The translations under genes and the position numbers were made by a program. The notes below the pieces were generated by a model, which saw only the letters and a program-made list of their open reading frames with translations, did not search any database and was not told the origin of the DNA. A stretch of DNA of 64,000 bases from Vitellaria paradoxa (taxonomy: Eukaryota > Streptophyta > Magnoliopsida > Ericales > Sapotaceae): positions 9,709,223 through 9,773,222 of the forward strand of contig CM034241.1 in the NCBI GenBank assembly GCA_019916065.1, written 5' to 3'. This document shows positions 11,201 to 22,549 of this stretch, in pieces (positions within the stretch are counted from its first letter, which is position 1; each line of letters starts with the position of its first letter).

Positions 11201-11389
11201 AAAATAAGTCCCGTGGCTTATAAGGTAGCCATAGCCGAGCTTCACGTACTTGAGATTAACTGAGCTGAGGAAGTCCGGCAAGCCCTGCCGGACTCGAATG
11301 GAGAAACTCAGGGATCCGGCGTAGGGGCCGGAACTCTCGATTCCCCGGTTGACGATCTTGGTCGAAAGAATCTCTCGTTGGGTTGTCAT
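6296..11389 (-). CDS. 3-ketoacyl-CoA synthase (KCS/FAE1 family), three exons, catalytic His lost
   Basis: Exons are 11389-11006, 8863-8279 and 6868-6296, joined in phase 0 (donors AAG/GTATAA and CAG/GTACAA; both introns end AG), giving 513 aa. KCS enzymes condense acyl-CoA with malonyl-CoA in the ER to extend very-long-chain fatty acids for wax, cutin or sphingolipids. Seen: N-terminal block [18 protein letters not shown], two membrane segments (~55-75, 90-108), the CYRPP motif, active-site Cys249 in [14 protein letters not shown] (His328), and Asn454 in RFGNTSSSS. The family CIHA motif reads CITA, so the catalytic histidine is Thr421. A lysine run lies in the variable loop before [10 protein letters not shown]. 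Length is normal for the family. Intron 2's acceptor has a poor pyrimidine tract. It may be inactive or a recent pseudogene; which KCS member it is cannot be told. Confidence 0.88.
7462..7817. mobile_element. MITE with ~38 bp terminal inverted repeats
   Basis: The left end reads GAGCTCGTTTGGAGCTCCAA and the right end is its near reverse complement, continuing through AACAAACTTCAAAAG. The interior is AT-rich and non-coding. No convincing target duplication was seen. Confidence 0.65.
8064..8195. mobile_element. Partial Tourist-like MITE
   Basis: Shares the body of the element at 11780-11917 (ATAAATCTCTGTTAA, then TTATCTTACT and AAACTCATC). The outer end of the left terminus is lost. Confidence 0.5.
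8196..8257. repeat. (AT)n microsatellite, ~60 bp
   Basis: Uninterrupted AT dinucleotides just downstream (in transcript sense) of the intron 2 donor. Likely length-variable. Confidence 0.9.
8864..11005 (-). other. KCS intron 1 (2.1 kb)
   Basis: Begins GTATAAAC after CYRPPSELK and ends CCAG before [10 protein letters not shown]. It holds a 394 bp MITE (9228-9621) and many homopolymer runs. The rest is AT-rich sequence in which I recognise nothing. Confidence 0.8.
9228..9621. mobile_element. MITE, GGCTATGTTTG family (copy 1)
   Basis: Starts GGCTATGTTTG and ends with its near reverse complement (AACGTGGCC). It aligns over most of its length with 26436-26809, sharing GATGGGATATAAGTAAT-like and CCATAGTATT blocks. 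Flanks are GTA and TTA, a possible 3-base duplication with one change. Confidence 0.6.
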
Positions 11390-11779
11390 TGGAAAATTAG
11401 TTGGCTTTTTTTGGTAGATGGAGAAAAATAGTCAGTAATGATAAAAAGTAGCTAGTTAATAGAATTAGTTGTGGGGAAATGGTTTTAAGTTATAGTGTGA
11501 ATTAGAGAAGACATGGCTTAAGCATGAACTGAGGGTGCGTATACTGCATGGATGTGGAGAAATAATAATAATAATAATAAATAATGTATATAGTGAGAGG
11601 AATTTTGCGCATTTAACGTAAATCCGGCGGGTCTGTAGGACCATCCAACTCACGCTGCTCATTGAGAAGTTGATCGATGCACGCATGCTGTGCTTGGTCA
11701 ATCATTCACGTAGCTCGGGTAGATAACACAAAATAAAAATAATTTGATGGTTTATAAATTTGTAATATGCTTAATTATT

Positions 11780-11917
11780 GGCTCCGTTTGGTTTGCAAAT
11801 AAACTCCAAAAAACTCTATAAATCTCTGTTAACTTTATATCACATCAACTTTTTTCTTTCACTGCACGTATTACGAATTCTCAATTTATCTCACTTTATC
11901 TTACTTCAAACTCATCC
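11780..11917. mobile_element. Tourist-like MITE, TSD ATT
   Basis: A 138 bp element starts GGCTCCGTTTGG and is flanked by ATT on both sides (11777-11779, 11918-11920). It has the same body as 8064-8195 and resembles 23330-23477 and 25475-25622. Confidence 0.6.
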
Positions 11918-12406
11918 ATTATTTTTTTTTTTTTTTTTTTGTAGGTATACATAGACGAACCTACATTATAGCAATAAGGGTGCATGGCCCCCTAAATTTA
12001 AAAAACAAATCTACATATATAGGGGTATTTGGATCGTAAAAAAATTAAAAAAATTGAAATAAAAATAATACACGGTGAAATTTGATTAAAAAAAGTTAAA
12101 AAAAAATTTATAATTTTTGTAAATTTGGGTAGATTTTAGTGAGCAAAATGGTCTCATATTACAAGGTATTTATAAATATATTATTTTTTTCAAATATGGC
12201 CACCCCACCCTTTATAATTTGTGCCATTAATAATATATATATATGAAACTTGTTTCTTGAATTAGATCATTAATAGTTTAATTTAGTCAGTTGAATAATT
12301 TTTAACGAAGAAATATTAAAATTTATATGAATTGACTCCCTCCTATTAAATTTCTAGTTCCCTCCCTCATATATATATACTATATATATACTTTCACGTA
12401 AAATTA

Positions 12407-12611
12407 GGCTGCATTTGGAAAGAAAAAAATTAATTTTTATAGTAACTAATTTTTTATTTTTAATTAATTTAATATTTTTGCTCTTCAAAATTTAAAAAAA
12501 ATTAAAATATAATAGAGTAAATTTAGCCACTTTAAAAAAAGTTTAAAAATTAATAGCTAAAATTGAACTACCGGTTAGTTTTTTTATTTTTTTTTTGGTC
12601 CAAACAAATTC
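12407..12611. mobile_element. Tourist-like MITE
   Basis: Starts GGCTGCATTTGG after TTA and ends GGTCCAAACAAATTC before TCA. It abuts the KCS pseudogene fragment. The interior resembles 45481-45713. Confidence 0.45.
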
Positions 12612-13152
12612 TCAAATTAGGAAGGAGCTTGTTCGGGTCCTTACCGCTGTGCCAAGCGTAACTCACGAACTTTTCGTGCTCACCACCAACGCATAATAGA
12701 CTAGGTCTGCAGTCAACCAAAACGATATCGTTTCGGTATTTTTTTCTCAAAACGACGCTGTTCCACTTAAGTTCTCATATTTGAATATTGAGATTTAAGT
12801 GAAACAGTATCGTTTTGAAAAAAAAAAACGTCAAAACGACGTCATTGTGGGTCAACGGCTGCAGCTGCAGTCGACCCCCCTGAAGCCCCCCTCTCCTACG
12901 CATTCAAACAACCTTAATGCACACTCAGGAGATCGCTCGCCAAATCAACGGCTACGATCCCAGCAGCACATCCCATCCCTCCGAGGTTGGAGCTGTGCAC
13001 GTTCTGTCCCAGCTTGTGGTATTGGTTTATCAACATCGCGAATAGCGATGGAGTCGTGTTCAGGAATGAGGATACCGGAGTTCACTATTAGGATTCCGAT
13101 GTCCTTGGGCCGGATTCCGGTGGCCAAGAGGGACGTTATCCGCTGTTGTCCA
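12612..13152 (-). pseudogene. Partial KCS exon 2 copy, interrupted by a MITE
   Basis: Minus-strand blocks match exon 2 of the neighbouring KCS gene: [14 protein letters not shown], then (frameshifted) the active-site Cys region, and finally FVSYAWHSGKDPNKLLPN. Both ends are truncated; it has indels and a ~200 bp palindromic insertion. It lies about 1.2 kb upstream of the intact gene on the same strand, which suggests a decayed tandem duplicate. Confidence 0.85.
12697..12897. mobile_element. Fully palindromic fold-back MITE
   Basis: The left half (GGTCTGCAG, CCAAAACGAT, CAAAACGACG, TTCCACTTAAG) is the near reverse complement of the right half through a centre at about 12785. ACGCAT-type sequence flanks both ends (12689-12696 and 12898-12905), suggesting an 8-9 bp target duplication as in hAT or Mutator elements. 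No coding capacity. Confidence 0.7.
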
Positions 13153-13940
13153 TATTTAATAATAATTAAATGACTTAATGTTACCGCCTCTCTCTCTTAG
13201 TCTCCTCCTCTTTTTTTGTTGCCACACACATAACTGTCATATCAACAAGCTGTATTTTATTATATAAATATATCAATTGACATAAATTTGACAAAGAGAT
13301 TATTCAAATAAAATTATATATATAAAACTTTAAACCGTCAACTCCAGATTATCTAATAAGCTAGCGAATTTAATTTGGGAGATCAAAAACTGATCATTTT
13401 GATAAGAATTCTTTCATATATAGAAGAAAAATATCTTCAACGAGACTTTAAGCTTAGTTTGATTTTCATTTTTATTAGTAATTTTACAAATATTATTCTA
13501 TTTTTTTTAAAGAGACAAAGGAGTGAAAAAACCGTTTATCTGAATATGTTAAAAAAATATAATCAATATCAATTCATTAATTTGATTAATTTTAATTTTT
13601 AAAAATTGAATACATTTTCTTTCATTTTTTATCGCAACTCAAATAAAAGAGAGAATTTTGAATCCCCATCCCTCTTTTTTTCGCTTGAAAAATTAAAAAG
13701 AAGAAAAACAGAAATTTGTTGAGGATTTAATTAATCTAAAATGCAAATATTAAGTGATAAGTATATTTCAATTTAGATGGTTGTAATATTAATTAATAGA
13801 TAGTATTTAATAATTATTAATTAATAAAGTTAAATATTTTGAAAGACACATACCATAACGAGAAATTTAAAATTATAATTACTAATTATTACAGGGATAA
13901 TTATTATTGTAAATAAATAAGATTGATTATCTTAATTACT

Positions 13941-13941
<1 letters not shown>
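13153..13941. other. AT-rich intergenic stretch
   Basis: Low-complexity A/T-rich DNA between the KCS fragment and the next repeats. I see no gene or element. Confidence 0.5.
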
Positions 13942-13984
<43 letters not shown>

Positions 13985-13997
13985 CTGTATATATATC
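13942..13997. repeat. (AT)n microsatellite
   Basis: About 38 bases of AT repeat, then imperfect TATATCT units. Confidence 0.85.
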
Positions 13998-14219
13998 TTA
14001 TAAGAGAACCTCACGGTCCTATGCTCGAGTTGGCTTTGATACCATATGGATTAACTATGGGACATCTCCCAAAATGGATAGCAAAGGAGGTGACAATTGG
14101 ATTCATGACTGTGATGTATATTCAAGATCCTTCCCTTACGCATTCAATATGAGACTCAATACATGCTACTCGTAGGTCGGGGTCATGATCTCTTCCTCCC
14201 CTCTCTTTATAAACGTTTG
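13998..14219. repeat. Dispersed repeat, copy A
   Basis: Shares the blocks AATTGGATTCATG, ATTCAATAT and GGTC-GGGTCAT with 15213-15705 and 15946-16226. It contains TTTGATACCAT, reminiscent of a retroelement primer site on the minus strand, so the family may be an LTR remnant. Not identified further. Confidence 0.5.
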
Positions 14220-15212
14220 AGAGTCCCAAAGCCGAGACTAGTACCCAAACTAAACAACAATGACCCAAGCAAAGAGACAACAACAAACAAAACAAAGTAT
14301 AAACTCAACAATCATTCAAGAAAACATAATAATTTGTTGACAAAAGATAAAAATGCTTTTGAATTCAAAGGAGAAAATAACCTCGGATCGTTAAACGGAC
14401 CAGATAAAACTTCTTTCACTATATCTCAAAAGAGGTTACAAAGTATAAAGGAACAAGGTTATAAGTTCTCCCAATCAACTATCTATTAATCTACTTGTGT
14501 AAAACACTTCCTAACCTTGCTTGATAAACACTCACAACTCACCTCTACTTCTGCAGAAGAAGACCCTTCAAACGTTGAAGGAAATGCTTCCCAATCTAAT
14601 GATCTACTACAAATCTGAGCAAAAGATCAAAAGATCTAAGCCAAAGAAGAAAGATGATGTAAGAATCAGTCTAAGCATTTCTCCATCATCATCCCCTTTG
14701 TATTTAGCTCTAAAAGGAATGGACAGGCTGCGTTGGGTTGAAAAGCTTAAGGTCGAGAAAAGATCTTTTCCTTTTATATCAAAAGAAGGGGTCAAAAAAA
14801 GTCATTTTGACAAATTTCAAAAAATCCAAACGTCGTCGCTAGCAGTTTGTAGGCACGAGTTACTCGTAAAGCACATTGGTCAAAAATTTCAAGTGTCGTA
14901 GGTAACTCACGGGCACGAACTACTCTCAAATTGCTGGTTAGGCTCACAATTTTTCTTGGATAGATTTTTTAGTTCAAAACGAAGCTCGCGGGCTACTCAT
15001 GGGCATAAATTGCTACAGAAACACAAAATTTCCTTTTTTCTTCATCAGAACTCTTCTTAGCCCTTAACCATGATACACAATACTCTTTGGCATGTGTTTT
15101 GTATCATAAATATAAAACTTGTGACATTTAAACTATGCTAAATAGAACCCATTAAAATTAAAATGTTTGCTCGGATATTGCCAACTAAAATAAACCTATA
15201 CAAATACTACCA
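14220..15212 (-). mobile_element. Solo LTR of a Ty1/copia family
   Basis: Aligns along its length with the LTR at 43313-44313, sharing the TGARAGTC start, the CTCAAAGGAGAAA region, the TTCCTTTTATATCAAA tract and the CGGATATTGCCAA end. No internal retroelement sequence adjoins it on either side, as expected after LTR-LTR recombination. A clear 5 bp target duplication was not found. Confidence 0.7.
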
Positions 15213-15705
15213 GGGCCCACGATCATAAGCTAGTTCGTTGGCACTATAATTAAATAGTAATGTTGCGCTTACACTTAATCTCTTACACCGATATTTGCAC
15301 TCTGCTAAAACGATGTCATTTTAGTCATTGAAAAAGAAAAAAAAAAAGTAGAAGGCAATATCTTGCGGCTGTGATGATTTTGAATAAAATGCACTACTCG
15401 TGATCAATATAAATTAACGGAGTGTAAATATGAGTGTAAGAAATTGAGTGTAAGCATAACATTTTTTATAACCAAAATCAAATCTTACAATGCAGTACTC
15501 TTAAGCCCACACAATTAAGTGCACATGTCTACTTTGATATAAGATATAATAAGCACGAAACTCCCTCAAAGGGCTTGCCAAGGAAGTTATAATTGGATTC
15601 ATGGCTCTTACATATATATCTAAAATCTTTGTTTGCTCTTTTAATTTCGGATTCAACATATGTTATCGCGATCAGGGTCATCATAGTGATTGACGAATTC
15701 AAGTC
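15213..15705. repeat. Dispersed repeat, copy B (split by a MITE)
   Basis: Starts GGGCCCACGATCATAAGCTAG and aligns with copy C at 15946, apart from an inserted MITE at ~15247-15472. Confidence 0.6.
15247..15472. mobile_element. MITE with ~40 bp TIRs, inserted in repeat copy B
   Basis: The left end GCTTACACTTAATCTCTTACA and the right end TGTAAGAAATTGAGTGTAAGC are near reverse complements and extend further in both directions. Copy C lacks this segment, so it works as an empty site. Exact ends are uncertain by a few bases. Confidence 0.7.
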
Positions 15706-15945
15706 CAGAAAAAAAAGATAAAAAAAAATATTTTGCTAACTTCTTGATCCTTTCATTTGTTAATCTACTAATTTAGTGTAAGATAAAGATAGATGGATAT
15801 TAATAATGAATGAATTAATGAAAGTGGAGGAAATGAAATTTAACCCCCTTTCTTTTATGACAGACAAATTAGTCCTAGAAGGGATCCTATTTTTTTGTAC
15901 TATTTTTATTTATTTTTTATTCTATCTAATTCTTGTATGGGTCCA

Positions 15946-16226
15946 TAATCATAAGCTAGCTGCACTGGCACCATAACCAAAAGTGAATCTCGCGGTGCAG
16001 TACTCTCGAGCCCACATAGTTTGGGTGCACATGACGCATGTCGACTCTGAAAGATGTAATCATGGAAACTCCCCCAAAGGACTTATCTAGAAGGTAATAA
16101 TTGGATTCATGGCTTATATATTTATATATATGTATCTAAAATCCTTGTTTACTCTTTCAATTTGGGATTCAATATATGCTATCGCAGGTCAAGGCCATTA
16201 TAGTGATCGACGAATTCAAGCCATTT
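15946..16226. repeat. Dispersed repeat, copy C
   Basis: Direct-orientation relative of copy B (CATAATCATAAGCTAG, CTCGAGCCCACA, AATTGGATTCATGGCT, GACGAATTCAAG). No coding frame. Confidence 0.6.
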
Positions 16227-17058
16227 ATTCATATGAAAGAATTGATTAATCAATCGTAACATTATTCTTAAATTTGTAATTAAACTTTACCCCTTGGGAT
16301 TTGACCAAACACGCGACCTTTCTCTAGGTTAAAAATTAAGGCATAGCCCCTATAGTTAAGTTAAATTAAAAATTAATCTAGTTTATTAAATTTAACTGAA
16401 TTTATGTTTTATGAGTCATAATTAATTGAGGAAAAATATTTTATAAAATATATATATATAAATACATTTTTACTCTTTTTTATGTTAAAAAGAAATATAA
16501 TTTTATTTTTCTAAAAAGACTTAATTTGTTTCTACTTTTCTATACTAATTAAGTTTTTTAGATGTATATAAAATTTAATATTTTATACTGATTTTATACT
16601 TTAATTTAAATTATGAGATAGTTATGTATTAACTTTTTAAATTAGATGGAAATCAAGGGGTTTTTTTTTTTAATCAAAACTACAAGGAATAAAATATAAT
16701 TAACTATAAATTTATTAAACACGATTAGTAAGTAGAGATCGTAATGACTATGAGATGGGAGCTGGGGTGTACTTTTCCAGGGATCATGTGCGTTCACTCC
16801 GCGCATGTGCTAATGCATAATTATCACCCATCCACTGTATATATACTTGTTATGATGAAACCAGCGTTTAATCATTTCCCTCCCTCACCACCACCTTTTT
16901 AATTTCTTGTCATCTAAGATTTCAACTCATACACCTCACTGTGTATATATATATATGTGTGTGTGTATTTGCACACAGAACCATGCATTTACAAAGTCTA
17001 CTTATATATATTTATGTGTTTGTTTGTGTTCTTGCATCAGTGTGCTCAGAGAGTTGAG
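16227..17058. other. Upstream region of the HMA gene
   Basis: AT-rich sequence. The last 300 bases hold dinucleotide runs and TATATATA-type motifs, and would contain the promoter and 5' UTR, but no start site can be fixed from sequence alone. Confidence 0.4.
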
Positions 17059-17110
17059 ATGATAGCACGAGTAATCAGTAAATCATCAGTTGAATTCTAA
17101 AGGGATTTAT

Positions 17111-17155
<45 letters not shown>

Positions 17156-20100
17156 GAGTGATCATAAAACTATATAGTTGATTAATGTTGCAGGTTATTG
17201 AGCTAAAGGTGCGTCTGCACTGCAAATCTTGTGAGAAGGCAGTTCGAAGAGCCCTGTGCAAGATCAAAGGTATACCCTCCACACATATATAACTGATATT
17301 CTCTTTAATCTGCTTTTTTTTTTCCCCTACAAAATTAATTAGGTAGTAACCATGCAAAACCAAATCATTTGGCGGTCAAGTCTGTCTAATTCCCTCCGAG
17401 TGTTGTTTCTGTTATCCAATTATATTTGAAATTTGTATTTATCAGATCAAAGACGGTGTTTGTGCATATTTATTTTTTTGATTAATTAAATAAAAATATT
17501 TTTTTCACTTCTCCTCCTTCACCGAAGATTGAAAATGTAACATAAAAATTGTCGTTACCATTGTCATTACTGTTACATTGATCGTTACTGTTTCTTAAAA
17601 TTATGAATCATTACAGCTTTTTAAAAGTATGGACTATTGAGAGACAGGAAAATCATGCTTCCCTTAAGTTTTAAAAATCTTTATCCATATATATAGATTT
17701 TTGACTAAAACAATTTACACTATGGTTTGGATTCCTCTAAGATTTTAAAAGATTGTTTAATGTCAATCAGGAAATACTATTACTAGTACATATAAATTTT
17801 TAGGTTAATAAAATTTAAATTATAGATCAACCTCTCTAAAATTTAACCTTTTTTTTTTCGCTAATTGTTATATGTAATCCAAAATTTAAAAATCTAACTA
17901 ATTGTACCATTTATACATATATATTAATTTATTTTATATTTATTGAATATAATTTATAATATTAATTATAATTCTTTCAAGCATAAATTCAACCTAAAAA
18001 AAAAAAAAAAATTAGTCCACTGAACTAAAAATCCTAATGTTGTCTCTACATGCATAAATGATATATGTTATTATATCTATATAACAAGGAAGCTCAATAA
18101 GTTAAATTTGAGATATTTTTAACCGTTATATTTGTCCAATAGCCAGGATTAAATATCTTTCATTCTAATCTTAGATTGCACTTTGATCTATCATTCTCTT
18201 GTATTATCTTCTTTCTTTTTATTCACTAAATCTTTACCTCTTTTTTTTGGTCCCACATCCCTAAGTGTTTACAATTTTATTTTTTTTTAAATTACTAAAA
18301 TTATGGCATAAAATATTAATAGATGTAAAGTGAACATATTTATTATAGTTGTAAAATTTATATATTTTAAATGAATTAATAATTAAATTAAAAAGTACAA
18401 AGAAAAATGTTTAAATAATAATTAGGCTTGAAAAATGTTTAAAAATTGTTTCTTTCTTTGTAATAACTCATAGCATATTTTAAATTAAAAATATAAAAAT
18501 GTCTATATATTAATTAAGTTTGGGAATAATTACTTTTTTAAGTTTCAGTATATTTAAATCGGTCACGTTGACCATTTCTATGTAATAAGAAATGTCACGA
18601 ATTTAAATTTGATATATTAATTTTCAACTGTTAAATTTGTTTAATGGTTAGAATAATTCTTTTTCTCTCTGTTTTGGTTTTTTCTGTCACTTCACATGAA
18701 AATATATTCTCTCACTCTTTCCATATTTTTTTTATAATTTTTTAAATTAATATTTAAAAAAATGATCATATTTGTAATAAATAATAAAATTTTATACATT
18801 TGTTAAATAATGTATGAATAACCAAATCAACTTATATTTTTTATTTAAAAAATAATTTTAGACTTTAATTTTCTTTAAAAAGTTCTTAAAAGCAAATATT
18901 TGAATTAAAAATTTAATTTTAATGTATATAAAATTTAAAATTTTATATATACATATATTTACATTATTTGTGTCATATATATAAAATAATCTTTTCATGT
19001 CTTTAGGAATGAATATTTCCTAGGATGTGTGTAATGTGTGTGTGTATGTATATACTAGTGATAAAACCCGTGCGATGCATGGATTTTTCATATTATATAT
19101 TTATTTAATTTTTAATAAACATTTATATTAATAATCATTTAAGAAAAATAATTTTTATTAAATTATATGGAAAAAATTAATTAACTTGTTAAATAAAGAT
19201 TTTAATTTATTAACAAATAATATGTATAATTAATTTAATTTTACTAATTAAAATATCACATGATAAATAAATTACATTATCACTCAATTATATTCATCGA
19301 GAGTCAAAATTGGACAAAAATTCAAGAATGACGTGAAATAATACGTTAAAGAATAATTAGATATGTAAAATAATAGAAATTAAAAAATGAATTTGTTACA
19401 TTATTTTTTATTTTTGTTTTTTTATAAATATTATTAGTTTTAATTTTATTTGATCTCAATCATCAAAGTAGAATGAAATAAGATGATGATAATATTTGAA
19501 TTGAACTGTAATTTTAATTTTATATAATGAAATACAATTTAATTATAATTAAAATAAAATATATGAGAATGTAAATTTATTTATGATTTTAAAAGTGTAT
19601 GCTATCAAATAAAATAATTATTAATGTATTATAGATTTCATCAAAAATATTTAAAAATAATTTATGACAAATATTATGATAAATTATAATTTGAATAAAT
19701 GATAAAATCAAACAAAGATTTATAATCGAATTTAAATAGATTTGGATTAAAAAAGATGTATATTTAATGTTATAAAATTATAACTATAAATTATATTTTT
19801 AAATTCATAAAATTATATTTAACAAAATATTTTTAAAATAATGCATTCTATCTAAAACGTATAAGTAACATTTAAATTAAATTCACAAATTATATTTAAT
19901 GAAATTATGTTTTTAATAAGATCATAAAGTAGTCACTTTGTATTATAATTTTTATCTAAATTGAATTTTAATATTTAATGTATATATAACAATTTAAAAA
20001 TTAATATAATAACTAATATACAATTTAATTCAATTGATAAAGAAAGGACTAAATATAAAAATCTTAATTGGACAAAAATTTCAATTAACATAAAAAATAT

Positions 20101-22549
20101 TTTATTTCTCTTAAATAAAATTAGATTAACCATAATCTGTAATTAAATATAATTCTATTAAATAATTATCAATTAAGATATAATTTAAATAGCATTCAAT
20201 ATTCAGTACAGAAAAAATTTAAAAATTTGAGAATAATAAAAAATTTAATAAAATTTAGAAAGTTACATTAAAATAAAATTAAACAAAAATTGAATAAATT
20301 AAAAAAATCATACTTTGTATATTTAAAAGTAGAAATTGAAAAATAAGTCAAATAAAAAACTTTCCTTATAATATGATACATAAAAAAAAATTGAAATTTT
20401 AACAATAGTAAAAATTAAATTAATAATTAAATTAATAAATAAAATAAAATCTAAAAAATCGGATCTTATATATTTGAATGAATTAATTAAAAAATAAGCC
20501 AAAAAACAAATACATAAACAAAAAATAATTTGAATATAAAAGAACATCATCTAATAAAAATATATATAATATTTTATTAATACAAGAAGATATTTCAGTT
20601 GTTTCATATGCAAAAATTAACAAAATTAAAATATGAAATTTTGTAATGCTTCAATAATTTTTTATCATGTTGTACAATAATATTTTTACATTAAACAAAA
20701 AATAAAATAAAATTCAAAAAAATTATACGTTGTATATTTAAATAAATAAATTAAAAAATAGCTCTAAAAAGGGACTTCCGTTGGAATCTATTATACAAAA
20801 ATTTTAAATTTTAGCAATAATGAAAACCATAATAAAATCTAAAAAAATTATATAAACAATTCGATTAAAAAATTACAATAAAATTAATAAAATCATACCT
20901 TGTGTTTTTGAATGAAAAAATTGAAAAATATTGTAAAAAATAAACTTTTCCTATAATCTGACAAAAAAAATTAAAATTTTATTAGTAATGAAAAAATATA
21001 ATAAAATTTAAAAACCTAATATTAAAAAAGATACTAAAAATAGAATAAAATCTAAAAAAATCAAACCTGATATATTTTAATGAATAAATTAAAAAATAAG
21101 TTAAAAAAAGAAATTCATAAACAAAAAAGTAATTTTAAGATAAAGGAAAGTTATCTAATAAAAAAATTTGTAGCAAACTCATTCACATTCTCAATGACCC
21201 AAAAGAAACTAACAAATAATATTATACTCTATACACTCCCTCTCTCCCAACCATATACTAATTGTAAATAAAAGTCATTATAGTAAAATTGCAACAAATT
21301 TTTTCTTATTGTGAATGCTATTTATATATATATATATATATATATTTTAAACTTACTGTAATTCATGTGAATTCGTATTCTATTTCAAATAAGAATATAT
21401 TATTTAATTCAATACATATCAAATATTTGACAAATGAATTGAAATTATCTAATTATATCACAATTAATACATATATATTTTATGATTATCATGAGATTCA
21501 AAAATGATTTACCTACTCATTGTTTGTAGTCATTTAAATATATTAGTAAATAGATATAATTATAAATACATAATTATAAATTATGATAATTATAATTATA
21601 GATTGATATTATTAAATTAAAATCTTTATTTAATAGGCCAATTATTTTTTTGTATTATTTTGTTTAATAATAATATTTATTATGTTTTAAATTTTTTTGT
21701 GTTATTTTGTTTAATAATAATATTTATTATTAATTATAATTATTTGTCTGCATTATTTTTAATAATAATGTTAATAAATTAAATTCTTTATTTAATAAGC
21801 TAATTATTTTTTACATTATTTTGTTTAATAATAATATTTAATATTAAAATATTTATTTAACAGGGTAAATATTTATTTTTGTATTATTTTGTTTAATAAC
21901 AATAATAATATTTATCATGTTTTAAATAATAATTTATTAGAATATAGAAAAAAATAAAAAATAGGAATATGTTTTAAATAAAAGTAAAAAATAAGAAATT
22001 ATATGATAAATAAAAGTGTAGATTAAATAAAAATATCAAGTGATATTTATGAGTACTTTAATTTGAATAAAATTAAAAATCATGAATAAATAGTAAATAT
22101 GTAACATATTAATTTTTTCATAAGATAATTAAGATAACTATAGTTGATGTCACGTATTACAATCAGACACGTGCCACAAGTTAACTTATATGTAATGCAA
22201 GATAATTATAATCAGATGTCACGAGTTAAAATTGTAATACAAATTAGGTCATATGTGTCGCAGTAGCATTACCAACTCTATTTTATATATATAGATATAT
22301 ATTATGATATGTATATGATAGATGAATGAAAGCAACGCAGGAGTGACGTGCGTGGAAACAGACGTAATATCAAACACAGTAAAAGTAATGGGCTACGTGG
22401 ATCGCAAGGTCGTTGTGAAAGCTGTTTGGAAGACTGGCAGAAGAGCTGAGTTCTGCCAATCATCACACTGCGAGATTCGCCCTCCTCCTCCTCAGCCTCG
22501 CCTCCACAGTTTCGGTTTTCACTGCTTCATCCCAAAATGGGTTTCCTAA
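17059..22549 (+). CDS. Heavy-metal-associated (HMA) domain protein, three exons
   Basis: Coding exons are 17059-17070, 17194-17269 and 22341-22549, spliced to 98 aa. Exon 2 encodes VIELKVRLHCKSCEKAVRRA; exon 3 continues GVTCVETD ... VKVMGYVDRK, then KAVWKTGRRAEF. Together they form one ferredoxin-like HMA fold (~5-75) with the metal-binding pair Cys14-x2-Cys17. Such proteins bind copper, zinc or cadmium in the cytosol or at membranes, as chaperones or sensors. The exon 2/3 join (AAAG/GTATAC ... GCAG/GAGTG) is phase 1 and restores a clean domain. The first exon (ATGATAGCACGA, donor GTAATC) is only 12 coding bases and is inferred from phase, so the start is less certain. The C-terminus is proline-rich and has no CaaX box, so it is not a typical isoprenylated HIPP. 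Intron 2 is 5 kb and carries a Helitron. Confidence 0.8.
17112..17155. repeat. (AT)n(AC)n compound microsatellite in HMA intron 1
   Basis: TATATA units followed by ACACACAC, within the 123-base first intron. Confidence 0.9.
17270..22340 (+). other. HMA intron 2 (5.07 kb, extremely AT-rich)
   Basis: GT at 17270 and AG at 22339-22340. The Helitron fills 19055-22295. The remaining 1.8 kb at the 5' side is A/T-rich with no recognisable element. Confidence 0.75.
19055..22295 (-). mobile_element. Non-autonomous Helitron (3.24 kb)
   Basis: On the minus strand the element begins TCTATATATATAAAATAGAG at 22295. It ends with a hairpin (stem CCATGC/GCACGG, 19068-19082), then GGTTTTATCACTAG, with the final CTAG at 19055-19058. 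The flanking bases are A before and T after, the expected Helitron target, with no duplication. The interior is very AT-rich with no Rep/helicase frame, so it could move only in trans. Confidence 0.75.

Noticed and set aside
17112..17363. Minus-strand open frame over HMA exon 2
   Set aside because: Runs through microsatellite and splice sites of the opposite-strand gene.
20323..21507. Small frames inside the Helitron
   Set aside because: Lys/Asn/Ile/Phe-rich translations of AT-rich DNA; no Rep or helicase motif.
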